Source: Saccharina japonica (taxonomy: Eukaryota > Sar > Phaeophyceae > Laminariales > Laminariaceae). Taken from it: a DNA stretch of 64,000 nucleotides. A model generated the notes under the pieces. The model saw only the letters and a list, made by a program, of their open reading frames with translations. It did not search any database and was not told where the DNA came from. Location of the stretch: NCBI GenBank assembly GCA_008828725.1, contig MEHQ01002827.1, positions 302,558-366,557 of the forward strand, given 5' to 3'. Within the stretch, counting starts at the first letter, position 1, and the number at the start of each line of letters is the position of its first letter. The translations under genes and the position numbers were made by a program. Shown here piece by piece: positions 1 to 11,000 of the stretch.

Positions 1-464
1 TGGCGCTGTGCTCCTGGCCGATGGGGTTATGGGTCGTGCATTCCCGGGAAATGAGGGAAGGAGAGGGGGAGGGACAGCTCCCGCCTTGCGCTTGCGGCCC
101 ATGCTCCACTACAGTGCGCCTTACGAAGTACAGCTGCTAGAAGATGACTGCCACTGTGTGGAAACTCTCGATTCAAAGGGGAGTTCACGATTATTTTAGA
201 GGCGGTTTGCACGTGAATTTCCGGGGATGTCGACGGTTTGCATGTGTCTGCCAGTAGCAGAGATCAGCCGGGATCGCAGCGAACGCGAGGGTCCGGTGAG
301 AATGGATATACTTAACAACGTTGGTACGAGGCACACTCTATATCTGCAGACGTTCGTATAGCGAGAGTGGCCTTGATACGAGAACAGGCACCACCTGCAA
401 CCTGAGCAGTCAACGTGCGATGCAATCCGAGTTTTCAAGTTTCAGTACGAATTCGAAATGAGAA

Positions 465-833
465 CTACCAGAGGGCATCCATCACCAGCAGTAGATAAGT
501 AAGCCCACCCAGCACCATCAGCAGACTTGTCGGATGGCTTGAGAAAGACTCTGTCAGCAGACGACAAGGCAAATCCTCCTTCTCTTCTCCCTGATAGTTA
601 GCCTTGACATATGGCATTTCCCCAGGCCGAAGCACGGAACCTGCGCTGGGTACGCTTTTGCGAGTGCGAGTGTTGAGCTGGCTGGCTTGAACTCGAAATA
701 CTTCTGAGTGTTCACTCCTTATTAGAGTCACCCTAGCGAAGCATTCCAACGCTACGAGTACAGCAGAGGCGCCCCAGTCTGTGTTGTGCGCGTGGGCCAT
801 AGGGTATCGTACAGCTTTGGAGACACGAGGCAC
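465..833 (-). CDS. Doubtful 122-codon reading frame
   Basis: An open frame on the minus strand ends in a hydrophobic stretch of about 20 residues that could be a tail membrane anchor. I recognise no family. It could be the last exon of a gene running leftwards, opposite to the channel gene that starts at 3042, but I see no convincing upstream exon. Chance is an equally good explanation. Confidence 0.15.
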   Translation of the reverse strand: MPRVSKAVRYPMAHAHNTDWGASAVLVALECFARVTLIRSEHSEVFRVQASQLNTRTRKSVPSAGSVLRPGEMPYVKANYQGEEKEDLPCRLLTESFSSHPTSLLMVLGGLTYLLLVMDALW

Positions 834-2528
834 AGACAGCCGAGGCCGAATGGAATCTCGTCTTTTTAGCTACGTACCTGGTGCCTGGTGCCAGCAAATA
901 GTAATCGATTAAATGTTTGTGCGCACGTGTATGATGTTCTCACATTTTCTTATCAAAAAGAGCAAAAATACCTGGTACATGGGTACGTACGTAAAGTTTC
1001 GGGAAAGACGAACACCGGAACACCGGTCACGGCAGACCGCAGCGCACTCTTCTCCTGATTTCTGTATTCTGTGTACCGGTGGCATGCCGGTACAAGGCGT
1101 ACTGCTGCTGCTGTACTGCTGTTGTTGTCCCCTGCTGTACCCGAAACGTTTTCGTGATGGCAGTCCGCTCCAAACAGCCGGCACTCCTCTGAGTCCCAAG
1201 TACCACCTACTTGTACCTCGTACATATCATACTTCGGAGCAAATCGAGTACGAAGACGTATATACGTGCATGCGAACTTCAATGATGCGACATTGGACTC
1301 TCACCGGATGCACTCTTACCAGGTATACCAGGTACCATGTACCAGATATATACTGGTACGAGCATGTAATGCTCGTACTGCTTACAGGTATATACCGGTA
1401 TACACGAGATCTCGGCACACGACAGACGAACAATCCATGTTGGAGTAAGGCTTTCTTCGTGTGTTCAAAGGCAACATGCGGCAAGCAGCAAACAGCAGTA
1501 GTACGAGGAGTGGAGCATGTACTGGTATTGGTGCTGCAATTTGGTGGTGGTGGTACCCTACATGTCGCACCGGTTGTATTATACCTTATACCTGGTACAG
1601 TGCAGCAGTATAGCGATACGTGTTGGCGACCGAATGTATGCAGCATACCAGCATGCAGCATGCAGCACCACGTTGAAAATGAAACGGGTACGTAATAGTT
1701 CCGACTTTCGAACGACGAGAATTGGCAAAATCACGAGTGAAGTACTACTCGTACAGCAGTGCTGCAGTGTACAGCATCAGTATTAGGACTGGTGTAATGT
1801 TCCAGGCAATACCCCACCGCCGTTAGTCGTGCTATAAGGTAAGTACATATTTTGGTGTAGAGCTACTTGTGCACAGCCGGGTAGAACTGTCTCGACGCTG
1901 CGATGAGAGATTCTTGTAAGTATACCTATTAATAGTATACAGAATGAGGTTGTCGATGCCAGGCCCTCAGTCATCCCGACGCAGTTAACGCCAACCGACG
2001 CGTGTGGACATGTGTTTTTGCGACGGACAACGGTCGGAAACGGGACGTGATTCGCAGTCTGCCTATTCTTCAGCTGAAATAAATTAAGTTTCAGGGCCAG
2101 TTTCACGCGTTTAGTTGGTGCCGGTAGCTGCAGCCCTGCACCTCCACCCTATTAGTAGCGTTCACGTTGCACGGAGGTGGAGCGTTGGCGGGTAGATGCA
2201 CGGATGGCACTGCTTTGCTGTGGGTTTCTTCATATTGCGTTCGCATTTTTCACATTATAGTGCCCGGTTAGCTCGATGCTCATTGGTGGTGTCCACGATT
2301 CAAATTGCCGCCACAAGACTGCGCGGAAGGCAGAGAGAAAAAAACGGTTTCCACAAACCGATCGACTTTTAGGGCGCTCGAGATCCGCCCCAAGATCGGG
2401 AAACCTCGATCGAGTGTCTTCTCTTCGTTGCTCCTCTCAGAGGGGGCATGCCTTATTGTCCGCGCTCTCTCGGCGGCGCCGTCCCTTGTCACGACCTCGT
2501 CTGATTCCAGCGCTGGAGATGCAGTTCG

Positions 2529-2529
2529 C

Positions 2530-2568
<39 letters not shown>
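2529..2568. repeat. (GTT)n microsatellite
   Basis: About 13 uninterrupted GTT triplets. The same triplet class recurs at about 23820-23845, 34977-35003, 45878-45909 (as CAA) and 50808-50848. It produces poly-Cys, poly-Leu, poly-Val, poly-Gln or poly-Asn shadow frames that are not proteins. Confidence 0.9.
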
Positions 2569-3041
2569 CGGGCTATGTATTGCAACGTGTCACGTCTGTT
2601 TGTGCGTTGGCGATTGACCTTGTCGTGGCAATGACATCCCTCTGTCTGCTCGCAAATCCGCGTGAAATGGGGGGCGGCAAACTTTCCAGGCACGTTGCGG
2701 CCGAGAGAAAGGCTCGCTGTCGTTGATATTTCGTTGTGCAGATGATGTCTGTGTCCGCGTGCGCGGCGAAGGCACTTCCTTTAGACGCAGCAGCAGCAGT
2801 AAAAGCAGCAGCAGAAACAGACTCAGCAGTACAAGCAGCCGTAGAAACAGCAGCAGCAAAAGCAACAGAAGAGGCAGCAACGATCTTGTTATTTTTCGTC
2901 CGCAATCACCGTGCCTAGCAGTTCCACGGTCGCCGTTGCGTTTCTCAGCGCTCTTCCCGGCTTTGAGATTAACATGCCGCGTTGCGTGTTTTTTGTTTTG
3001 ACGCCGAAACTCTCTTATATTAGGAGACCCTGTGGAGATTC

Positions 3042-3650
3042 ATGGCAGAAACAGCAGAGGAAGCCAAGTCGAGGTGGGAGATGGAGGAAGGCAAGGACGA
3101 CCGCGAGGAGGCTAGGGCCGCGATGCTGGGGGAGCTGGGGGGCGGGGAGGGGCATGGCTCGCGAGGGTTTCTCCCCGGTACGGAGGCGGCTCCTCTGCGG
3201 GATCGGGGAGACTCCAACGAGGACAGCGACAGCTCGGCTGTCAGCAGTGACGAGGAAAAGGTGAGGTGTACCGAAAGGGCGTGCGTTGCCCACGTAAGCG
3301 CTGGCGCACACATGCACTTGTAGCAATCTCGTGACGCCTGTGTCGCGGCGTATTCGTGGGTGGCTCTCACGGTTGCAAGGTGGCGTGAACGGTACCTGTG
3401 TCCGTCCACTGCCGTACGGCCACAATACGAAGCTCTATGACATCGTCTTAAACCAGATAGCCGCCCATCGGGGCCTTGGCCTGCACTGTCGGGGCCACCA
3501 GACTCCACGCGTCAAAACTATGATTTTGGTGTATCGCCAACGAGACCGGGTTGGCGTGCACCTCGACTACCACCACTCTATCTCTCTCTCAACGGCAGCA
3601 ACATGCTACGTTGCTCCTATGTGCCGTCACTTCCGTTTCGTTTGTTCCCA

Positions 3651-3700
<50 letters not shown>

Positions 3701-5045
3701 CCCTCTCCGCGGAAGCCCCCCCCCCCCCCCCTCCCCGTCCAAAGCAGATCCGCCTTACAAGTGGTTCTTAGTAGGATGCAGCTCGCCCTTCATGCGACTC
3801 GCCCAACAATTATCGCTTGGTGCAAAACAATGGTTGCCTGGTCGGTGAAAACCCGACGTGCTCCGTCCCGGCATTGTAGGGATGCGAGGGGTCTATGTTC
3901 ATACGACTATGGCCATGCATGACATGAACACACCTCCCCCCTCCACGACCCGTGCAGCGCGATGGAGAGTACGAGTTCGACCCGGTGACGGAGTACATGA
4001 TCAAGCACGGACGACAGAACGCTCAGCTGACAGCCGCGTGGGATTTTTACGCCAAGTATACCCTGCCCAAGTGAGACGAAGGCACTCACGCGCGCGCGCG
4101 TGCGTGCGTGGTTGGGGGGGGTAGCAGTGGGGTGCGATCAGGCGCTATACCTGGAGGGACGGAGAGGACAGGAAGAAAGGCTGCAAATACTTTTTTATCG
4201 GCACAGACATATTATTTCTCTTGGGGCGGCAGGGGCGGCGCGTTACGTTTTCGCGTGATCTCCTCTTTTCAGTCTTGATTTGGTTTTGTCACCAGGAGCG
4301 AGTCGGTCGAAAACACAAGCACCGTACAAGATAGGGTTAAGAGGTAGAGGTGCGGTAGGAGCGGAGTTCTGGCGGGAAGGGCGAGGGGGGGCGGGGGGGG
4401 GCGACCCTCGCGCCCTCTTTGGCTAGGTCGACGAGACCTGAAAGTTCGTCGTGTTTACCGGCACGTTTAGCTGGTGCTTCCGTCTGTTGGTTCTCGACGC
4501 GCAACGCCTCTGCACGGCGTGCTGAGGCAATCGATCGGCTGTCGGCCGCACCAAGCGTCTTGTGTTTAGCTACCATCGCGCTGCCTCGCCCTTTTCCGGC
4601 AGGCGTGGAGATTGCCTTGGTTTTTAGACCGAACAGCAACCGGTCGCGGCTACCGGCGGTGCCGTACCGACGAAACGCGTCTGTCTGTTGATCTCCCCTC
4701 CCGTCCCGCCCATTGCCAGTACTTGATGTGCGTGCGGTATCGTGTTGTTGATCCCCTTGCGGTTGCCGCCCCCGACACCTCGAACGGGCTGCTCTCGTGT
4801 GCGCTCGTAATCGCATCATCTCGCTAACCGGTCTTGTTTCTTCTTGACCCCCTTTACTTTTGACCCTGGTAATTGGCTTACTTTTTCGTGATCGTCACCG
4901 TGGGGACGAAAAAAAGGTTCATTCGCGCCGAGGGCGGGAGCGGAAGGGAGTTCCGCCTCCAGGAGCAGGGGGAGGGTGGGGGACAGTTCTACCACGTGTG
5001 GAAAACGCCTCTCAGCCAGCTCGGAGACTTCGGCCTGGGAATTGC
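3042..5045 (+). CDS. Channel exons 1-3: soluble N-terminus
   Basis: Exons 3042-3260, 3958-4070 and 4917-5045 encode residues 1-153. Exon 1 is highly charged and low-complexity (Glu, Asp, Arg, Gly, Ser) and probably disordered. Exon 3 ends in a motif (Y-H-V-W-K-T-P-L, then G-D-F-G-L-G-I-A) that leads into the first membrane span, as in protist members of the family. The exon 3 acceptor has a poor pyrimidine tract and is chosen because it is the one that fits the phase. Intron 1 holds a long poly-C tract and a poly-C-tailed repeat whose tail ends about 10 bases before exon 2. Confidence 0.65.
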
Positions 5046-8000
5046 GTGAGTGTTTGACCCCTTTTGTGCCGTAAGGCCTCGCCTGGCAGAAAGTACGAGG
5101 CTTGCCATAGTTTACGGGTTGCGTAGCGGCTGGTATCGTTGTAGCCGAACGGTGAGGGCGGGAGTAATAACCCAGGCGTTCTTCTGTGTGTCTCTGTGTG
5201 TGGTGTTTCTCGGATGCTCAAGACTTGAATATTTTGCGCGAAGTGTGCCCTTTAGAGACGGTCGTTATCTCGCCCCTTTCCTCTCCCTCGTATGTTTGTC
5301 CTCTCGGACTGAAGTTTTTTTTGTGGGCGCTAGGCTGACCTCCGGTCTAAACAAAGTACCAAGCGGGACGGAAAGCTCGCACTACTTCGCACCTTCGCTT
5401 CGCCCCCATTTTTTGTTTTGGTTGTGGTTGTTGTTGTCGTTAACGTAATGTCCATTCACATCCCGCTTGTTTTTTTTTCGCGTCGTGCTTCCGTCCGCGT
5501 CGCAGCTTGTACTTCCAGACCCTCGCCGTCATGGGAGTCGTGTTCCTCCTCGCAGGGCTGGCCAACACGTGGACTATCCTTCGCTTCCGCAGTAACGAGT
5601 ACTCTGGCGGTCAGGATCTGGTCAATGAGGAGATGTGAGAGATGTAGTGAGGGCTATGCTCTGGGTTTGAGTTGGGGGGGCTGCGCGCGGGAGGGGGGCT
5701 GACTGAGCGCGTTCGTTGACCTGTAGACGCCTTCGAGCTTCCTCCGACTGGGGCTAGTTGTCTGGAAGTTGGTTCCTTGACGTGGGCTGTTTTTGTTTTT
5801 TGTTTTAGGCCCGTAAGAACTGGCCCCGACGTTTTGAGGACAGACTACTTGGAAATTTGAAGTAGTGCATTTTTCCAATATGCACCGCGTAAGGGTTAGC
5901 TTCGTCTCGGCATTTTTCAGTATGCACCGCGTAAGGGTTAGCTTCGTCTCGGCAGATGTATACAGTACAGTATAACGTTTGCGTGTATGTACATGTACAT
6001 GCGTACGTAACCCGCGCCTCACCTACCTCTTGTCCATCCCTTCCATCCCTTTTTCTGCCATGTTTAGGGCCTTCGCGTCCGTTTGTTCACATTGTTCCGT
6101 GCCGAGCATCTTTTCGCCACGCTCTGGGCAAGGTGGATGGTTGTCGTTTAAACTGCAAGATTCGAGGGGAGGTGGGGTGGGGTCGGCGAGGGGGGGTGGG
6201 GGGCGTACTCATTTGCTGCTTGCCTTAGTCTTTTTACCATTGACCACGCATCCCTTTTGAGACGGAGCACGGCGGGGGGCCGGGGGGTTACACGAAATAA
6301 CTGACCAATCGCTTGGTACTTTTGTTTTCCCCGGTTGGGCTTCCCTCCCGCGGCCAACACGAAAAACACGCATGTTTCGCTTATTGTTGTGCTTTATTGG
6401 CGTTTCTCGTCCCCCTGCCTCTTTTTCGCGCGCAGCTCGAAGGGTTCGGCTGCTTGCACGCTGCGCGCGGTGGTCTGCCTGGATCGGTTCTGCCAAACAT
6501 GGTCACAGTGAGTGTCGTCGCATGCCTCCATGCTTCCATCGCGGTGTGGGCCTCGGTACGGGGGACGGACGGTCCTGCGCTGTTTATGCGAGAAAGACGG
6601 TTGGTTTGCCTCCTTCGTACGTGCGTTGGTTTTCTTCGTGCTATATGTGACCGACAGAGGCCGGCAGGTTTGAACACTGCTGTAGTTATAGCGCACAGCG
6701 CGATTTGTAGGCGCTGATGCGCAACGTGTCGTGCGTGAGGCTCGGGACCAAAACAGTTCCTGCGATTAGGAGCGCGTCTTAGTCGTTCTCTTCGCTACTG
6801 TAGGCGGCGGTCGTATCGCGCGGGGTGTTATCGTGTTAGCTGACGGAGTGTTGTTTGCGGTTCTCAAACGAGCGCCAGCAGCTGGAACCGAAGGACGCTT
6901 CGCGACACGCAAGCATGCAATAGTAGAGGCTTTGTTTTGTGTTCGGTAGGCGTGATGTTTTGCCCGTTTTTGGAGGGGAGCGGTCCTCCAGATGACGACG
7001 AGCGAGGAGAAAATACGATGGTACTCCCGGCGGCCCTCACCGTGCTCCGTCTCGTCCCCTGCCTCGCCCCGTCCCCCTCTCCTGTGTGCGCTTCCACCTT
7101 TTGTGATGGAAACCCCTTTTTTGTTTGTGGCCGTGCTCAGGGATCACCGCCCCTGCATGGTGAACCTCGAATCTGGCTTGGTCGACTTTCTCACTACGTA
7201 AGTACCGTATGCGACACAACTGGCATGCGCAGCAGTGTGGCATTCGATCCTATTTATTTGCGCCGGTTTGGGAGCGCCGCCAGCGCCTTCGGGGGTGGCA
7301 TGGTCTCAGTCGTTGGGGTGGGGGGCAACGGGGACTTATAAAGCTTTGCGGTAGCCGTTCGCCCTCGGCTCTCTAGTTTTGTTTTCACCCGCATTGACGG
7401 TTGTCGGCGTGTCTGGCTTTTGATGTACGGACTCCTTTTGGGATGGTCGCGTCGAAGCAACATGGTTTTCCATGTCGAGTCTTGAGGCTTTTCTTTTGCC
7501 AGCAAGGTTGACTGCCTTCATCAAGGCCGTCCTGCGGTGGTGTATCGGCGAGGAGAGCCTGCCCGTAAACAGCGTTTTAGACTCTCCTGGTTTTGCGTCG
7601 AGCCTGATTGACTTGGCTCTCTGGTACGTCCCGTTTTTTTCATTTAATATATTTTTTCGGCACGATCGCGTATTTTCGCTCGCCTCACCCTGATTTTCCT
7701 TCCCCCCGACCGTCTTGCTGACTTTTTTTTTTCATGTTCGCTCGGCCACTTTCTGCGTTTTGTCCGTTTTTTTTTTGCATATTGGAACTTGGTGCAGGGT
7801 TGGGTTGTTCATTGTTCTGATGTGCATGGGAAGACTGCAGAACGCGTGGGCGAAAAAAATGGACCTGGCAGAACAGACCGCGTCGGTAAGCACGATACGA
7901 ATACAAAGAGCGCAGCGTTTTGTCCGCGCCTTCGTTTTAGTTTTCTCTCCGCCACGGCGGAGTCCCAACCAAGGCTTACGGGTGCTGTATTTTCGATGTC

Positions 8001-11000
8001 TCTGGTTGCGCCGTTTTTATGTCGGCGGCTTTCCTCAACAACAGCCCCCGAGTAAACCGGCCGCTATGATACGCTGTAACCGCTGCCGTTTTGGCGCGCT
8101 GGGCGCTCAGAACGTGACGTCGAGAGGATGCCTTCATTCACTAGGTTGGCTTGATTGTTGATTGGTTGCTTGTTGGTTTACCGATTTATTCTATTGGTTG
8201 CATTGCATTGAGCTGTCACAGTTGTTAGCGCCCTTTGTCTGTCTCCCCCCCCCCCCGCGCCTTTACTCCTTCGCTATGATGTTGGACGGGCAGAAAGCTT
8301 TCGCCTCCACCGTGCACGCGTACATAGGGGCAAGAGCAGTAGGGACACACAGACATCGGCACAACTGTTGCGCCTCGAGACCTCACGATACCTGTTTTCG
8401 TGATAGTGGTGCGGAGTAGTTTTGGTTTCGGCGGGACATTAGTGTACAATTTCGGCTTGGAGATATCCCCCTTGCTTGGTGCAAGCACTGTCTGCCTGGT
8501 CGCCGAAAACCCGACGTTCTCCGTCCCGGCACTGTAGGGATGCGAGGGTCTATATATGGTCATACGACTGCGGCCATGTATGACATGCGTACAACCCCCC
8601 CCCCCCTCATAACCTCATCTCCGCACAAGGGGAATGGTCGTATCACGTAGTGTGTATATGGTAAGGCACCCACGAGGCAGATACGTAGTGATACCCATTG
8701 CTATCTCTGGAAGTGGCCACACCAGATATTAAATTAACCCATTGAAGCTGTCATCCATATGCAAGTCCGCCTCAGAGGCGGTTCTTAGCAGGATGCAGCT
8801 CACCCTCCATGCGACTCGCCCAATACCCCACGGCGCTTCGCGCTTGGTGCAAGCAATGTCTGCCTGGTTGGTGAAAACCCAACGTGCTCCGTCCCGGCAT
8901 TGTAGGGATGCGAGGGTCTATGGTCATATGACTACGGCCGTGCACGACATGAGTACACCCCCCCCTCCCCCCTGACAACTTCGCTTCGCGCTTGGTGCTA
9001 GCAATGTCTGCCTGGTTGGTGAAAACCCAACGTGCTCCGTCCCGGCATTGTAGGGATGCGAGGGTCTATGGTCATACGACTACGGCCATGCATGAAAATG
9101 AAGTACACCCCCCCCCCCCCCACTCACCTCGTGTCTCTCCCCGCGCGGCGCCCCTTCCGCACGTTTCGGGCTGGCGAAGTCGCGCGAAGTTGCATGACCC
9201 GCGTGGGCCGCTTGACTTTGGTTTATCTCGTATCCGGCACAAGCGACTTAGTGCGTTTGGTGTGATCCTGCGACCGCTTATTGTCCCGCGGATGATGAGT
9301 GTTGTCTTCGCGCACCCTTCCACTCGGCGACATGCTGAAGGTGGCCGAAGGGGAACAACGTCCGTATTTTTGTGCGTTGGCACCTCTATCATGGCGTGTG
9401 TTTACGCGTGCGTCTGCGTGTCTACTATAGCTTGTTTTCACGGGCTTCGGGCTAACGGCGCAAGCGCGCGTCTCATCCCGTTTCCGCTCGCTGTTTACCG
9501 CAGGATTACTCCGTGCTCGTCGAGGACCCCGACCCGACCAACACTCGCCCGGGGACTTGGCGGAAGTTCTTTGAGAGGTGCGTGCTTATGCTGTACGTAC
9601 GCGGCAGGAGGGGCTTGCTGCCCGCGCTTCGCGTGTGTTCTGCACCAAGGCAGCGCGGGAACAGCAGTGATCGCGCTCTGCTCGAGTCATTCAAACCAAA
9701 AACAGGCGCTCTGGAGCATGTAGGCTAGTTGCGCTCTGCTACCAGCTCGCAGCCGCGCCGCTCTGGAAGCCTTCAGGGGGGGTTTCACCTATGTAGCGCT
9801 TGTCTTGCAGCAGTGGCTCGGCACGTGGGCTAACTCGCTCCCGTGCGGTCTTACGCGTTTTGTTGCGCGCGTTAGGAGGTCTTGGAGGATTGTAGGGGCT
9901 GTGCCTTAGGGCGTTTTTTATAGTCAAGGGAGCAAGGTACCACCTCGCCACTCGCCAGACAGGGGCATGCTGCCTCTGTTGTTGGTTCATGCGTACTCGC
10001 TTGCTCGGTGTGGCCACGTGTGTTGTTTTATTTTATTCTCCGGGTTCCCACATGTTGATAATGGGTTCGCCCTGCACCGCTGACGCTCGCGTTTCCCGGA
10101 CCCTCTACGCCCAACAGATATGCTGATTTTTGCCAAAATGTTCCGTCCACCATGACATAGTATGGACCATGGTATACTTCTTGGTGTATGCTTGGAGACA
10201 GATACCAGATGTTCTCAGGTGGTGTATTGTCTGATTCACCCCACCCCACCTCACCCAAACCCGACCCGACCCGACCCGACCCAACCCAACCCCTCCCCGC
10301 CCCCATCGCGCCCGGCCTTCTGTTTGCCCATTCCACGTTCAGCCGCTTCGGCCACGTGACGTACGTGACGACCGCCGTCAACTGCGGCAAGCTCGTCGGC
10401 CTGCTGGGCAAGCGCTTCGAGATCTTGGAGAGGATCCGCGTGGAGGCGGAGGGAGGCCAGGAGGAGGAAGACATCGCCAGGGATCCTCTTGCCGTCATGT
10501 CGAGAGAGCGCTGGCCAGCGCCGTGGTGGAAGGTGAGTCTGCGGTGTCCTGTCATATTTGTCTCGCGTCTGCGTCGGTTAGTACTTGAGGACGAGATTGT
10601 GAGCGTGTTTGTTTATCGGTATTTTTGTTGCCTGTGTCCAGCTACTGCTGCTACTGCGTTGAAAAACTTCTCGCTAGGCTCCATAGCGGTGCGTGCGCGC
10701 TGCTTGGCTCTTGAGTGGGAGGTTGTCACGGGATGCTGCCCGATCGGTGTGGGGAGGTGATCGGGAGGAGGAACTCCAGGGAGGGGTTATTATGCGGGGA
10801 TGGGGGGGGTGGTTGAGCATGCACGTCCCGTGTTCCGAGCGAAACCCTCGGGATACCTGTAGCAGTTGTTGTTGCTCTTTGCCCTATTTTTTTCAACGTG
10901 TTGTTTCTGCGTCTGTCTGCCTTTCTTCTCCTCTGGGTGCGCTTTTCGCATCAACGTATATATGCCGTCGCACATCCGTGCTCGTCTAACCTGACCTCGC

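Larger units (their letters stand above)
1..3041. other. Region upstream of the channel gene
   Basis: No convincing exon is visible apart from the doubtful frame at 465-833. The part from about 850 to 1700 is rich in the short palindromic words TACCAGGTA/TACCTGGTA and in GTAC and CAGCAG motifs. A (GTT)n tract lies at 2529-2568 and a CAG/AGC-rich stretch at 2788-2880. The promoter and 5' UTR of the plus-strand channel gene should lie in the last few hundred bases, but I see no recognisable core promoter motif. Confidence 0.4.

Noticed and set aside
2280..2905. Poly-Gln or Ala-rich protein upstream of the channel gene
   Set aside because: Caused by the (GTT)n microsatellite and CAG-rich low complexity; all frames on both strands show similar open length.
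3331..3922. Proline-rich frames
   Set aside because: Translations of a poly-C run; the same happens around 45500 and 58350.
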